NCBI GenBank assembly: GCA_964594045.1 | Contig: CAZQKR010000008.1 | Coordinates: 1-64,000 of the forward strand | DNA length: 64,000 nt | DNA from: UBA2365 sp964594045 | Lineage (GTDB): Bacteria; Bacteroidota; Bacteroidia; Chitinophagales; Saprospiraceae | Direction of reading: 5' to 3' | Position numbers and translations under genes: made by a program | The notes under the pieces: model-generated | Seen by the model: only the letters and a program-made list of their open reading frames with translations | What the model was told of the DNA's origin: nothing | Databases searched by the model: none | In this document: positions 1 to 10,096 of the stretch, piece by piece | Layout of the letters: the number at the start of each line of letters is the position of its first letter | Numbering within the stretch: the stretch's first letter is position 1

Positions 1-269
1 TGCCGTCTTTGATTTTTCCCTATTTTGTGTTTACACAAAATATTTTATACTCTCCAGAAATCAATTCATGGAGATGAGATCTGCTCTCCGGGACGATGCG
101 ATGATTGATTTATCACCTTTTATCAGTTGCTGAAAAATGTTCAGTTGTCCCTCCACTATAACGGCCCCACTCCCTTTTGGATCAAAGTTTTTCCGAAATA
201 CCATGAAACAAAGTTACATTTTTGGGTATTCCATTTGGGCGGTGTATTTTGCGTAAAATATGGCAATTC
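1..269. other. window edge, no confident gene
   Basis: No convincing gene is seen before the NamZ-type lipoprotein. The only coding-like stretch is a 47-codon ATG-to-TGA frame on the minus strand (204 down to 61), without recognisable motif. A short palindromic stretch (TGTGTTTACACA, positions 26-37) is present near the left edge. The region probably holds the promoter of the gene that follows. Confidence 0.4.
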
Positions 270-1565
270 ATGGTCGAACAACATATATTAGCACGTAATT
301 ACTTTGTTGTATCACGCATTTTCTGGATGCTTTCAGTTGTGATACTTTTTTCTGCATGTCATGTGAGATGGGCTGCAGACCATATGGTCATTGTGGAAGC
401 TGAGGCTGAAGTTCCGGCACAACCAGGAACAGGTGTGGAACCTGCTGTCTCAGCGCCTTTACCTGGCGCATACGATATTGACCGGATCAAAAAGCTTCTG
501 GAAGGGAAACGGGTTGGCCTGGTCGTTAACCACACCAGTCTGGTCGGAGATAAACACCTGATCGATACACTGTTGGCACTGAACATTCAGATAGAACGGA
601 TATTTGCACCGGAACACGGATTTAAAGGGAATTATGAGGCGGGCGATACAGTTAGGAATACTGCGCTCGAAGGAAGGAAAAAACTGAATGTCATCTCACT
701 TTACGGTACCAGGAAGCAACCTTCAAAAGAGGATCTGGACAGCCTGGATGTCCTGGTTTTTGATATTCAGGATGTCGGTGTGCGGTTCTATACCTACATC
801 AGCACGCTGCATTATGTGATGGAATCCTCTGCGGAATTCGGAAAGCCCCTGATCATTTTTGACCGGCCGAATCCCAATGGACATTATATTGATGGCTTTG
901 TACTGGAAAAACCATTCCGATCTTTCGTGGGCATGCATCCCATACCTGTGGTCCATGGTCTGACTATGGGCGAACTGGCCAGTATGATCAATGGTGAAGG
1001 ATGGCTGAGTGAAGGCAGAAAACTAGACCTTACTGTGGTCAAAAACCTGCATTATACACATCTGAGCAATTATGAAACACCTGTTCCGCCCTCTCCAAAC
1101 CTCAGGGATATACTGGCTATCCTGCTCTACCCTTCCACCTGTTTTTTCGAAGGGACAGTCATCACCGAAGGCAGGGGAACAGACAGGCCTTTCGTTCAAT
1201 TCGGACATCCGGTTTTGACCGGATCACCTCATCAATTCACACCGGTACCTTCAAAAGGGTTCACTCCAAGATATGCAGATACTTTATGCTATGGGTTTGA
1301 TCTAAGTTGTCTTTCTACAGATGCAGTACGCGCAAAAGATCGCATTGACCTAAGCTGGTTGCTCAAAATGTATGGGCTTTATCCTGATAAGGAGAAATTT
1401 TTCCTCCCAAGTTTGTATATTGATAAACTGGCAGGAACCGACAGGCTGCGAAAAATGATCCTTGAGGGTAAATCAGAGGAAGATATACGGAATAATTGGA
1501 AACAGGAAATTGAGGCTTACAAAAAAATAAGAAAAAAATATCTGTTGTATGCAGATTTTGAATGA
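270..1565 (+). CDS. NamZ/DUF1343 family lipoprotein (exo-beta-N-acetylmuramidase-like)
   Basis: Members of DUF1343, whose characterised member is the peptidoglycan exo-beta-N-acetylmuramidase NamZ, remove N-acetylmuramic acid from muropeptides. The protein shows family hallmarks: GLVVNHTS, a FAPEHGF block, the VFDIQDVGVRFYTY block, DRPNPNG and ITEGRGTDRPF. The frame is open from an ATG at 222. I prefer the ATG at 270, which gives a basic n-region, a hydrophobic stretch and a lipobox-like LFSAC, so the protein is probably an exported lipoprotein. An ATG at 327 would leave almost no n-region. The gene stands alone and is convergent with the next one. The enzyme family is well supported; actual muramidase activity is inference. 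Confidence 0.85.
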   Translation: MVEQHILARNYFVVSRIFWMLSVVILFSACHVRWAADHMVIVEAEAEVPAQPGTGVEPAVSAPLPGAYDIDRIKKLLEGKRVGLVVNHTSLVGDKHLIDTLLALNIQIERIFAPEHGFKGNYEAGDTVRNTALEGRKKLNVISLYGTRKQPSKEDLDSLDVLVFDIQDVGVRFYTYISTLHYVMESSAEFGKPLIIFDRPNPNGHYIDGFVLEKPFRSFVGMHPIPVVHGLTMGELASMINGEGWLSEGRKLDLTVVKNLHYTHLSNYETPVPPSPNLRDILAILLYPSTCFFEGTVITEGRGTDRPFVQFGHPVLTGSPHQFTPVPSKGFTPRYADTLCYGFDLSCLSTDAVRAKDRIDLSWLLKMYGLYPDKEKFFLPSLYIDKLAGTDRLRKMILEGKSEEDIRNNWKQEIEAYKKIRKKYLLYADFE

Positions 1566-1648
1566 TCCATCCGAAAATCCGGATACAGCATCATTCCGGG
1601 ATTTACTTCTACCCTTGACATGACCATGAAAATTTTCTTCAAATCTGA

Positions 1649-2740
1649 TCAGCAATCAAAAACCGCCAGCGCTTTTTCACCGGGTTTCAGGCTGTTGAGG
1701 TAATCAACGGTAAAGTCCACTTTGAGTTCAACCCACATGATCAGGTGGTCTGACATTTGCCAGGTGATCCACTCTTTGTTGTAATAATCCCGTTTTTCTG
1801 CTTCAGTGTTGGAGACTTTAACCCCGTCTTTTATTTTGAAATCTCTGTTTTCCGAGGGCATGCTGTTGTAATATTCCTCAAAATCAACATCTCTGAATAC
1901 CGCAGAACGGAAATCGAATACACCGGATCTCCCAAATTCAAGCCTTTTGTCGTGTTGTTTGAATGCAATCTGGTCGTAATGCTTATTTTTCCAAAGGTTG
2001 CTTGGGAGGGTTTTCAGATCATCAGGAATAAAAAAACCGTTGGACTCAAGCGCTTCCATGGTTTTATGTTGTGGGCTGACTATGTTAAAATCACCCAGCA
2101 AAATGTAATCGCAACAATCTTTTTTCTGAAGCTTTTTGAAATGCTGTGCTATTTTATTGATTTCATCTATCCGTCGGTTGAGGGATTCTCCCGATTCCTC
2201 TCCGAAAAATATATGCACGGTACACAGGTTGAATTTGAACCATCCAACCTGGAAGCTTGCTGTGTATGGAGTTCGGGCAAACTGAAGACCTCCCTGGTGC
2301 GAGATCAGGTATTTTTCCGGTAATACCACCTGACCTGCCAGTTTGGTGAAACTGACACGGTTCCTGTTATAGACGAAAGCCATTCTTTCATCATTACCGC
2401 TGCTGCCTTCAGTGACGCCCGTAACGATATACTCCCATTCAGGTCCTAATCTGAAGATCAGCTTTTGGAGCGGTTTGAGATCCCGGTTGACTTCCTGCAC
2501 AGCCACCAGGTCAAATCGCGAGATGATCTCTGCAATATAATGAAAGGATTCTTCGAGTCTGGGCCCGTTTCCGAATTTATTCGAATCAAAATCCCTGATA
2601 TTCCAGGTTGCCAGCAAAAGGCTGTCCGGTTCCGGTTTTGGTACCTGTAAACCTAGTTCTTCCCTTAGGTCCAAAAGGCGCTCAATGATCCTTTTTCTCC
2701 GGGTGGACTGATATTTCCTGATTTCAAAGTATCTGGGCAT
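1649..2740 (-). CDS. endonuclease/exonuclease/phosphatase-fold protein
   Basis: This 363-aa protein has the EEP (DNase I/exonuclease III-like) fold. The catalytic signatures are in order: ATWNIRDF (Asn47), VQEVN (Glu83), TVHIFFG (His176), LLGDFN (Asp217, Asn219) and MSDHLI near the end (Asp331, His332). The fold hydrolyses phosphodiester or phosphomonoester bonds with a divalent metal; substrates range from nucleic acids to lipids and cannot be read here. No signal peptide is visible, so it is probably cytoplasmic. An N-terminal basic segment of about 40 residues precedes the domain. It is transcribed away from the MgtC/DUF4010 gene. Confidence 0.8.
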   Translation of the reverse strand: MPRYFEIRKYQSTRRKRIIERLLDLREELGLQVPKPEPDSLLLATWNIRDFDSNKFGNGPRLEESFHYIAEIISRFDLVAVQEVNRDLKPLQKLIFRLGPEWEYIVTGVTEGSSGNDERMAFVYNRNRVSFTKLAGQVVLPEKYLISHQGGLQFARTPYTASFQVGWFKFNLCTVHIFFGEESGESLNRRIDEINKIAQHFKKLQKKDCCDYILLGDFNIVSPQHKTMEALESNGFFIPDDLKTLPSNLWKNKHYDQIAFKQHDKRLEFGRSGVFDFRSAVFRDVDFEEYYNSMPSENRDFKIKDGVKVSNTEAEKRDYYNKEWITWQMSDHLIMWVELKVDFTVDYLNSLKPGEKALAVFDC

Positions 2741-3090
2741 GTTAATAAAATCTGGGGTTCAAATATCAACCGGAAATGACCAAAATATATGATCATAATT
2801 GGTTGTTTTTCAACTACAAATTTAATCTATCCAAGACTTTTTGTCAAGTGCAAAAATCTTAAAATGTATAGAAATAATGTTGGAGCAAATTTTGATCCTT
2901 GTCGGGTTTTCTTTAATAAAAAATTGCCTGCTCTGCCCTATTCTTAGTTTTTGAGAGATATTAACAGATTAAATCAATCGATCACCGAATAATAATTCCT
3001 GATAGAATTACAATCCGGTCAAAAAGCCTTCAGTAATTAAAAATATATTATTTTTGATGGATTCAATTCAAAGCCTAAAAGTATCGGTAG
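2741..3090. other. divergent intergenic region, 350 bp
   Basis: This AT-rich spacer separates two divergently transcribed genes and must hold promoters for both. A TAnnTTTG-type -7 match (TATTTTTG, 3049-3056) lies 35 bp before the plus-strand start, but I found no matching -33 TTTG at the usual distance. No RNA gene or repeat is apparent. Confidence 0.35.
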
Positions 3091-4410
3091 ATGATATCCG
3101 GACTGTTCCTTAAATTATTGCTTTCTATTCTTATCGGAGGTACGATCGGCCTGGAAAGGGAAAGCATTGACGAAAAGCTGACCAACATCGGCGGGATCCG
3201 CACTTATGCACTCATTGCATTGACCGGATCCATCAGTGGCATATTTCTGCTCAACGGCTATCAGCAATTGACTATGCTATTCAGCGGAGGATTTTTCGCT
3301 TTAGTGCTCATTTATTATTTTATCGGGGCTACCTCGACCAGTTTTTACAGCATCAGCAGTGAATTATCCGCTTTACTCACCTATCTGTTAGGCATGCTGA
3401 TCGTTGTGGAGATCATTCCATTGGAGATCACGGTGGCAATTTTCGTTATCGTTATATTTATACTTTCGGTAAAATCCAAAACCAACCAATTGGTCGCGGG
3501 CATTTCGAGGAATGAGTTGCAGTCCTTTATCAGTTATGCCATCATTGCACTGGTTATTTTGCCCATTCTGCCGGACAAATCATATACTATGCAGGATATT
3601 CCCGTCTTGCCGGAAATTTTCACTGCAATGAACATTGACATGGAAAAATTCTCCACCATGGACCTGATCAATCCCCGGAGGATCTGGTTTGTTGTGGTGC
3701 TGATCACCGGTATTGATGTGGTAGGTTATGTGCTGGGCAGGATCGTCGGCAGCAAAAAAGGATTTGCCCTGACGAGTTTCATGGCCGGATTTATTTCATC
3801 TACATCTGCCACACAATCACTGGCGCAGAGGAGTAAAACGACCACTTTTATGAATCACCTGGTCGGTGCCGCTGTATTGGCCAACCTGGCCAGTTTTCTT
3901 CAGATATTTTTACTTGTCGGACCTTTGAATGCCAAATGGCTAGTCAGCATTGTTCCGGCGATATTGCTGATGATCCTGGTAGCCGGTGTGATCTCACTGA
4001 TTTTGCTCCGCAAAAATGATCCGGAAGAAAATGAGGAAAACGTGGAACATTCCAAACCTACAAAAATATTCTCCCTGCTTCCTGCGCTCAGATTTGCCGG
4101 GATCCTGGTCCTGGTGAAGATCATCACTAAAACCTGCCTGATACTTTTCGGGAATTCAGGTTTTATCATCAGTTCTGTCATCGCATCTTTTGCAGGTATT
4201 GATGCGATCATGGTCAACCTGGCGGAAATGGCCGGCAAAACCATCAGTTTTCAGTTTGCATTGCTCACCTTTATCCTGGTGAATGCTACCAATCTGCTCA
4301 GCAAAACTTTCTATTCTTTCCTGCTCGGTGACAAGCGATTCGCGTATAAATTCATGATCTCTTCCGTGCTGATCATCGCAGGTGGTGCTATATATCTGAT
4401 ATTTATTTGA
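3091..4410 (+). CDS. MgtC/SapB-DUF4010 family integral membrane protein
   Basis: The 439-aa protein is almost entirely hydrophobic, with about a dozen predicted membrane segments. The N-terminal part carries the MgtC/SapB signature (LIGGTIGLERE, then GIRTYALIALTG). The second half has the DUF4010 pattern, including FMAGFISSTSATQSLAQRSK and repeated long hydrophobic helices. A charged loop (DPEENEENVEH) lies near residue 315. Family members are poorly characterised; MgtC itself is linked to magnesium limitation and control of ATP synthase, but this larger two-domain form has no settled role. It is monocistronic and convergent with the end of the glucan locus. Confidence 0.8.
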   Translation: MISGLFLKLLLSILIGGTIGLERESIDEKLTNIGGIRTYALIALTGSISGIFLLNGYQQLTMLFSGGFFALVLIYYFIGATSTSFYSISSELSALLTYLLGMLIVVEIIPLEITVAIFVIVIFILSVKSKTNQLVAGISRNELQSFISYAIIALVILPILPDKSYTMQDIPVLPEIFTAMNIDMEKFSTMDLINPRRIWFVVVLITGIDVVGYVLGRIVGSKKGFALTSFMAGFISSTSATQSLAQRSKTTTFMNHLVGAAVLANLASFLQIFLLVGPLNAKWLVSIVPAILLMILVAGVISLILLRKNDPEENEENVEHSKPTKIFSLLPALRFAGILVLVKIITKTCLILFGNSGFIISSVIASFAGIDAIMVNLAEMAGKTISFQFALLTFILVNATNLLSKTFYSFLLGDKRFAYKFMISSVLIIAGGAIYLIFI

Positions 4411-4489
4411 TAATCCATCTATTAACTACTATATTATCCAAGAATTACCGTATTGCATCAGTAATCAAACAACAATCGTTTATTTTTAG

Positions 4490-5941
4490 CTAAAGTACAA
4501 GCGTTTGTATTGATCTTGGAGGAATGACCACCTCTGCTGCCCGTTGACCTATACAAAAATGGTAAGTTATTTTTTCCTCGTTTGGGTTCATCACTACAGT
4601 AACCAATTGGCCATCCGGATTCAAAAAAGAAGTGGTCAGCAAATGACTCCGGCTGGAAACGCAACTGACACGTTTTGCCCCTTCCTTAATGAATTTTGAA
4701 AAATGTCCGATATAGAAATACGATGGTGTGTACACCAGTTCACCTGTCCTCAGATCTGCATGAACAGGGGAAAAACAGAAATTACCCACATGGTTTGGTC
4801 CTCCTGTCTCGTCAAGCAGGATATTCCAATCGGTCCAGGCTACAGTGCCTCTGTTAAAGTCATTGATCATGGATCGGCCGTATTTTTCTGCATTCTCCCA
4901 ACTCATCAGTTTTGCAGGATCAAAGCTGTCTGCACATCCTTCCGTGAAGATCAGGTGCTTATCCGGAAACAGGCGGTTGACTTCACCCACATTATCGAAC
5001 ATCATCTCACCTCCGGTCCAGTCTTCATACCAGTGAAAACCGACTCCCCAGACATATTGGGCAGCTTTTTTATCATCGAGAATGGTATTGGCCCTTTGAA
5101 TGATCAGATCGCGGTTGTGATCCCAGACGATGATCTTTTTGTTGCCCAATCCGCTTTTTGCCAAAGTTGGCCCCAGGTGATCTTTAAGAAAATCCCTTTC
5201 TTCTTCAGCCGTATAGATACAAGATTCCCAAATTTGTGTGGCCATTGGCTCGTTTTGGATGGTCAGGCCCCAGAAATCCAGCCCTTCCTCTTTATAGCTT
5301 TCAATGAATTTGACATAATACTTTGCCCAGGCTTCATAATATTCAGGCAATAAAGTTCCGCCTTTCAGCATATTGTTGTTGGATTTCATATATGCCGGCG
5401 GACTCCACGGACTGAAATACAGCTTGCTGTTGGGTGCCATTTTGACTGCCTGTTTGATCAGCGGGATCTTGTATTTCCTGTCATGATCGATATTAAATGA
5501 CATGAGGTCCTTATCGCCTTCTGTCACGTAGGTATACATATCCGAACTGAAATCGCAGCTGTTCATATTTGTCCGGATCACCGAGTAGGCCAATCCATTT
5601 TCTTTATTAAAATAAGATTCGAGGAATTCCAGTTGCTTTGCAGGAGATAATCTGGCATAAACCTCTGCGGATGCATCCGTGATCGCTCCGCCTATGCCCA
5701 GAAAAGTCTGAAAGGTCCTGTCCGGTTCAACAAAAATGCACACCTGGGTTTCCAGAGGTTGCCTCAACTCCTTAAAACTGATGCTTTCAGTTTTTTCAAA
5801 CCTGCTATCTGTACTTTCAGCGGTAGTATAGACGGTGATGGATTTGTTATCGACCATAAATTCTTTATTTGAGGTATCACAACCTGTAATGAACAAAAAG
5901 CTTACCAAACAGATACAACTTAATAAAATTTGATTTCTCAT
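4490..5941 (-). CDS. glycoside hydrolase family 30 lipoprotein (distal)
   Basis: This 483-aa GH30 enzyme has a lipoprotein signal (ILLSCI..FITGC, Cys21), so it is probably anchored in the outer membrane or periplasm. The GH30 (beta/alpha)8 core begins with the FLGIGGAITDASAEVY motif. The acid/base is Glu231 in TIQNEP and the nucleophile Glu334 in FTEGC; PWSPPAYMKSN is also typical. A C-terminal beta-sandwich follows. In Bacteroidota such enzymes are commonly endo-beta-1,6-glucanases or beta-glucosidases. It is the last gene of the minus-strand glucan locus, 59 bp after the GH5 gene. It is clearly related to, but distinct from, the other GH30 of the locus. Subfamily and linkage are inferred. 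Confidence 0.88.
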   Translation of the reverse strand: MRNQILLSCICLVSFLFITGCDTSNKEFMVDNKSITVYTTAESTDSRFEKTESISFKELRQPLETQVCIFVEPDRTFQTFLGIGGAITDASAEVYARLSPAKQLEFLESYFNKENGLAYSVIRTNMNSCDFSSDMYTYVTEGDKDLMSFNIDHDRKYKIPLIKQAVKMAPNSKLYFSPWSPPAYMKSNNNMLKGGTLLPEYYEAWAKYYVKFIESYKEEGLDFWGLTIQNEPMATQIWESCIYTAEEERDFLKDHLGPTLAKSGLGNKKIIVWDHNRDLIIQRANTILDDKKAAQYVWGVGFHWYEDWTGGEMMFDNVGEVNRLFPDKHLIFTEGCADSFDPAKLMSWENAEKYGRSMINDFNRGTVAWTDWNILLDETGGPNHVGNFCFSPVHADLRTGELVYTPSYFYIGHFSKFIKEGAKRVSCVSSRSHLLTTSFLNPDGQLVTVVMNPNEEKITYHFCIGQRAAEVVIPPRSIQTLVL

Positions 5942-6000
5942 ATATGCGTTATTTAAGTATTATGATATTGAGTTTTCCTTCGCATGAATATTATTGTTGC

Positions 6001-8433
6001 TTATAACTTTGACTTTATGAATTTATGCGTTTCAGAATGACTATGACCTGTTATTTGAATAAAGTAAATTCCTGACCGAAAATCCGAAATATCAATTCTG
6101 TTTCCCTGCCCATTAATATGAGTATCCATCAATTGTACTCCTCTGATATCGAAAATATTGATCAATAACTTTTCATCAGGAGATGCATTGACCGAAATAT
6201 AATTATGGGCAGGATTTGGAAAAAAGTTAAATCTTTTTTCATGGTGATCCGGAGATTTTGTATTCAACGGTATTGTTCCGGTTATACCCCAGTTGAAAAA
6301 CTCCCATCCGGAGGGCACAACCCGGTTGCAGGTCATCCCTGAAATTGACCCATCTTCCGAAGATACATATAATCCATTATATCCTCTAATGGAATAAGCT
6401 CCACATAAATTATTGAGCCTGAATTTCTGAAGATCACCAATGTCAGAAGAATTACAGTAAAGCTTATTGTCTGAAGGATTCAAAGATACATAGTTGCCAT
6501 TATTACCTTTCAGGGCAGACCACCCTTCGCCTGCATCTACTATCACAAATTGCTCACTTGAACCTATTGTTTGTTTCGTACTTGACAGTAAATCACCATT
6601 ACCGGAGTACGTGACGTATTTATTGTTATTCCCTTTCAAATAAATAATATTAGTGACCTTTTCCACCGGGACAGGCGGCAAAACAGTAGTATTCTGGTAG
6701 ACAAAATTAACAGAACTAACGTTGAATTCGCCTGATTTATTGACTATTCTGATCACCTGCTTACCTATAATGCCAAATGAACATGTACCTGTAACGGTCT
6801 GCCATGATGACCATCCTCCGGTCGGAGGAATTTCTATTGTTGCCAAAATTTCAGTTCCTTCTTGATTTTGAATTTGAAGAACACCCGGGTTGGAGAATCC
6901 ATTGGCTACCCTGAATTCAAGCAGGTATGTTCCTGCAGCATTAAAATTTATGGTATATTTCATCCATTCTCCGGCAACAAACCAACCAACGGTATATCCA
7001 TTAGACAGAGGATCGTTTGTAGCCTCAATATCAACACCGTTATTGCGATAAACCCAGCCATTGTTCCATGCTGTGTAGTAGCCTGTGGTCAGACGCACAT
7101 CCTCCCATGCCACATCAGAATAAGCATATCCGTTCATTCCCTGATCATAATTGGTTGTATAAAGCCTGGTGGGTGCCGAATTACCTATATAAAATGGATT
7201 GGAAGCGAACGGTTCAGTATTTCTGTTTCCAGGTTGAACAAAAACAGATCTTAATACTTCAGTCTGGGGTTTACAGTTTTCTATTTTGACATTTTCTGCC
7301 AGTTGCATTAAAGTATTAAAAGCAGTATTTGGATTTAAATTCGGATTTGAACCACCCAGATAATTCAATAAATCTGTATAACCAGCAGGGAATTTTGCAT
7401 TGGCAAAACAATTGATACTTTCAAATTTTTTCATAGGCCACCATGAAAAACCAATGCGGTTTTCATTAAAAGTCTCCACTATTTTTGTAAAATGATCATT
7501 GCTGTTTTCACCGTGTTCTCCACACCAGATCGGCTTATTCTGCGCTTGACGAAAATCAGTTATCCATTTAATGTCGATATCTGATGCATCTGACCAGTAT
7601 TTATGGAAGACATATACCATATTATCATCCCATGCCGGTGTTAGCCCTGTATAGTCATTTGAGTACCAGTTGCCTTCGATGAAGATAATGTGATCGTCAC
7701 CGTTATTTCTGATGGCATTGGTTATTCTTTCATAAATATTGCGTAAATCAGTCCCATTTGGCAAATTCCATGCAGGTTCGTTTATAAGATCATACCCTGC
7801 TATCCATGGTTCATTTTTATACCTTTCTGAAATCTTTTTCCAAAGTTCCACCGTTTTGGTTTTGTTCGATTCGCTCTCCCAAAGAGAAGGTTGAGAAGGG
7901 TCATAATCGGAGATTGCATTATTACTTTGACCCCCGGGTGCGGCATGTAAATCCAGAACAACATAAATCCCTTCTGCACTGCACCATGAAATAATGTTGT
8001 CCAACAATAAAAATCCCTGGTCATTCCATATCAATCCCGCACCCTTATTAACAAAATACTCGTAATGTATGGGAACTCTTACCGTATTAAATCCCCATTC
8101 CTTGATCCGGACAATATCTTTTCTTGTCACGTGATTTGCAAGCCAGGTATCATAAAATGTGGTGGTGTTTTGAACTCCTATCAGTTCAGTCAACTTCTTT
8201 TTCCATGTGTGCTGATCGGGGGCCTGATTGCTTGAATTCATCATATAACCTTCCATCACCATCCAGTTTCCAAAATTCATTGCGTTCAGGATGATCTCCT
8301 CACCGCTCAGGGATTTCACAATTTTATCTCCGTTCACTTGCAGTAATTGAGCATTTGACATGTTCAGCAATGCGCTCAGTATGCCGGTTAAAATGAGTTT
8401 TGAGACAAATGATGGTTTCCTGATATGTGTCAT
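6001..8433 (-). CDS. GH5 glycosidase with CBM, fascin-like domain and T9SS sorting domain
   Basis: The 810-aa secreted enzyme has a signal peptide ending near AQLLQV (about residue 29). A GH5 domain (about 30-385) shows FNTVRVPIHYEYF, VVLDLHAAPGGQS, the acid/base Glu219 in LINEPAW and the nucleophile Glu306 in WCGEHGEN. This resembles exo-beta-1,3-glucanase-type GH5 proteins. A CBM6/35-like domain follows (about 430-585, ending VRIVNKSGEFNVSSVNFVY), then a beta-trefoil, fascin-like module (about 595-715) with repeated LKGNNNKYV-type motifs. Last is a T9SS type A sorting domain (about 735-810; FNFFPNPAHNYISV to the C-terminal lysines). It is the only T9SS-exported enzyme of the locus; the others are lipoproteins. 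Confidence 0.88.
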   Translation of the reverse strand: MTHIRKPSFVSKLILTGILSALLNMSNAQLLQVNGDKIVKSLSGEEIILNAMNFGNWMVMEGYMMNSSNQAPDQHTWKKKLTELIGVQNTTTFYDTWLANHVTRKDIVRIKEWGFNTVRVPIHYEYFVNKGAGLIWNDQGFLLLDNIISWCSAEGIYVVLDLHAAPGGQSNNAISDYDPSQPSLWESESNKTKTVELWKKISERYKNEPWIAGYDLINEPAWNLPNGTDLRNIYERITNAIRNNGDDHIIFIEGNWYSNDYTGLTPAWDDNMVYVFHKYWSDASDIDIKWITDFRQAQNKPIWCGEHGENSNDHFTKIVETFNENRIGFSWWPMKKFESINCFANAKFPAGYTDLLNYLGGSNPNLNPNTAFNTLMQLAENVKIENCKPQTEVLRSVFVQPGNRNTEPFASNPFYIGNSAPTRLYTTNYDQGMNGYAYSDVAWEDVRLTTGYYTAWNNGWVYRNNGVDIEATNDPLSNGYTVGWFVAGEWMKYTINFNAAGTYLLEFRVANGFSNPGVLQIQNQEGTEILATIEIPPTGGWSSWQTVTGTCSFGIIGKQVIRIVNKSGEFNVSSVNFVYQNTTVLPPVPVEKVTNIIYLKGNNNKYVTYSGNGDLLSSTKQTIGSSEQFVIVDAGEGWSALKGNNGNYVSLNPSDNKLYCNSSDIGDLQKFRLNNLCGAYSIRGYNGLYVSSEDGSISGMTCNRVVPSGWEFFNWGITGTIPLNTKSPDHHEKRFNFFPNPAHNYISVNASPDEKLLINIFDIRGVQLMDTHINGQGNRIDISDFRSGIYFIQITGHSHSETHKFIKSKL

Positions 8434-8607
8434 AGTGCTTTTCTTTTGTAATCATTTATCTGATCATATCGCGGATTGGTTAAGACCAGTAAATATTAAG
8501 GTTTTTTAAGATGTAGTTGATATGTGCCAATCCGATAAAGGTCAATAATACTGTACTTTATCCATTAAAAATTTGAAGATGATTTATTCTTATGTTGAGT
8601 CTTGACT

Positions 8608-10053
8608 TCAATTCCACACAAACGTACCAACTGTCCCTGCTTCCAGTGAGCATGCTGCCCATTGTCCATTATATTTGATGTTGAAGGCCGCAGTTCCATT
8701 TCCTTCATTCAGCACGATCAATACTTTTTTTCCTTGAGGTGTCAGAAATGCAACATTCGGAAGATTACCCAAAAGATTGGATGAAATCCTGACAGCATCC
8801 GGCGGGACAAATTTGGAAACATGTCCGATAATATAATAGCTCACATTTTTGTTATAGGAATCTGCGCTGAGTACGGTCAGTGCACCTTTACAGCTTGTAC
8901 AACCTCCGTCAGTGTGCGGACCGAAATTTCCATCTGTCGCCAGATTCCATTCCAATGCAATACGACTCCAGTTTCTCATTGAGCCTATAATGACATTTTT
9001 AAGGTGCCAGTTCAGATCGCCGCCAAAATTGCCATCTGAAGCGGTATATTGTTCGGTGAAATAAAGATTTTTTTGAGGGTACTGATCGTGTAAATAAGAT
9101 AAAATACTGATGTCCCCTGCATATAAATGGAAGGCCGTTCCATCGACAAATTCCCGTGCAACCGGATCGTCCAGGATCAGTTTAGGGTAGTCAGGACGGT
9201 CACAGTTGTGATCATAAATGATGATCTTCGTCTGTATGTCGTTTTTCTTAAATTCAGGCCCCAGGTGATTTTTGATGAAAGCCGCCTGATCAAATGCAGT
9301 CATGTACATACTCGGATTATTGCCCGGATGGAGCGGTTCATTCTGGGGCGTAACTGCATCGATCTGAATGCCGTGTTTTGCCATCTCCCGGATGTATTTG
9401 ACAAAATACTTTGCATACACTTCGTAATATTGCGGCAAAAGACTTCCGCCCTTGAAACTATTATTATCCTTCATCCATGGAGGAGCTGACCATGGAGTGG
9501 CTAAAAAACGGATTTCCGGATTGATCAACGTGACTTCCTTCAACAATGGTATCAGGTCGGTCATATCATGGGAAAGTGAGAATTTTTCCAGGAGAAGATC
9601 TGTTTCACCGTTTGCAAGATCATTGTAGGAAAATGGAAAATCGTTGAGATCAGATGCACCGATACTGAGCCGGAGATAACTGACTCCGATGGAATTCTCT
9701 TTTTTACCAAACAATTCTTCAAGCAATTGCTGTTTAAGATTTGGACTCAACATGTTGATCACTTTGGCACTTCCGCCAGTAAAAGTATATCCAAATCCAT
9801 CCACCGTTTGATATTGTATCGATGAATCCACTTCGATAAACTCATAAAAATTGCTGGGTGAATTAAACCGGTACTTCAGCTGTTGTTTTTCAAGTGTTCT
9901 GGATCCGTCTTTTGTCGTCAGCCAAAGGTCTATCCCTTTTGCACCTGTTGTATCCTGATCATCAGGATCAGGTTTAATGATGGGTTCACCACAACTGAAG
10001 GATGAAATGAGTGCGATCAGATAAAAAATAAAGATGTTCATCATTCTTTTCAT
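8608..10053 (-). CDS. glycoside hydrolase family 30 lipoprotein (proximal)
   Basis: This 481-aa GH30 enzyme has a lipoprotein signal (LISSFSC, Cys21) followed by an acidic, proline-rich linker (IKPDPDDQD). The core shows TVDGFGYTFTGGSA, ATPWSAPPWMKDN, acid/base Glu239 in TPQNEP and nucleophile Glu334 in YFTEQYT. It probably cleaves beta-glucosidic linkages, plausibly beta-1,6 branches of a mixed glucan. It sits 43 bp downstream of the GH16 gene and 174 bp upstream of the GH5 gene. That 174-bp spacer contains an 8-bp inverted repeat (CGGATTGG at 8472-8479 with CCAATCCG at 8527-8534). The exact linkage cannot be read from sequence. Confidence 0.88.
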   Translation of the reverse strand: MKRMMNIFIFYLIALISSFSCGEPIIKPDPDDQDTTGAKGIDLWLTTKDGSRTLEKQQLKYRFNSPSNFYEFIEVDSSIQYQTVDGFGYTFTGGSAKVINMLSPNLKQQLLEELFGKKENSIGVSYLRLSIGASDLNDFPFSYNDLANGETDLLLEKFSLSHDMTDLIPLLKEVTLINPEIRFLATPWSAPPWMKDNNSFKGGSLLPQYYEVYAKYFVKYIREMAKHGIQIDAVTPQNEPLHPGNNPSMYMTAFDQAAFIKNHLGPEFKKNDIQTKIIIYDHNCDRPDYPKLILDDPVAREFVDGTAFHLYAGDISILSYLHDQYPQKNLYFTEQYTASDGNFGGDLNWHLKNVIIGSMRNWSRIALEWNLATDGNFGPHTDGGCTSCKGALTVLSADSYNKNVSYYIIGHVSKFVPPDAVRISSNLLGNLPNVAFLTPQGKKVLIVLNEGNGTAAFNIKYNGQWAACSLEAGTVGTFVWN

Positions 10054-10096
10054 TGAGCTTTTTATTCTCTGTTTTACCTGTGATCCCTGATGATTA

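Noticed and set aside
61..204. 47-codon minus-strand frame with a protein-like composition (MVFRKNFDPKGSGAVIV...)
   Set aside because: No motif, no visible promoter, and so close to the window edge that context is missing. It is kept only as a possibility.
1757..2323. 188-codon plus-strand frame
   Set aside because: It is fully antisense to the EEP-fold gene, which has all catalytic motifs.
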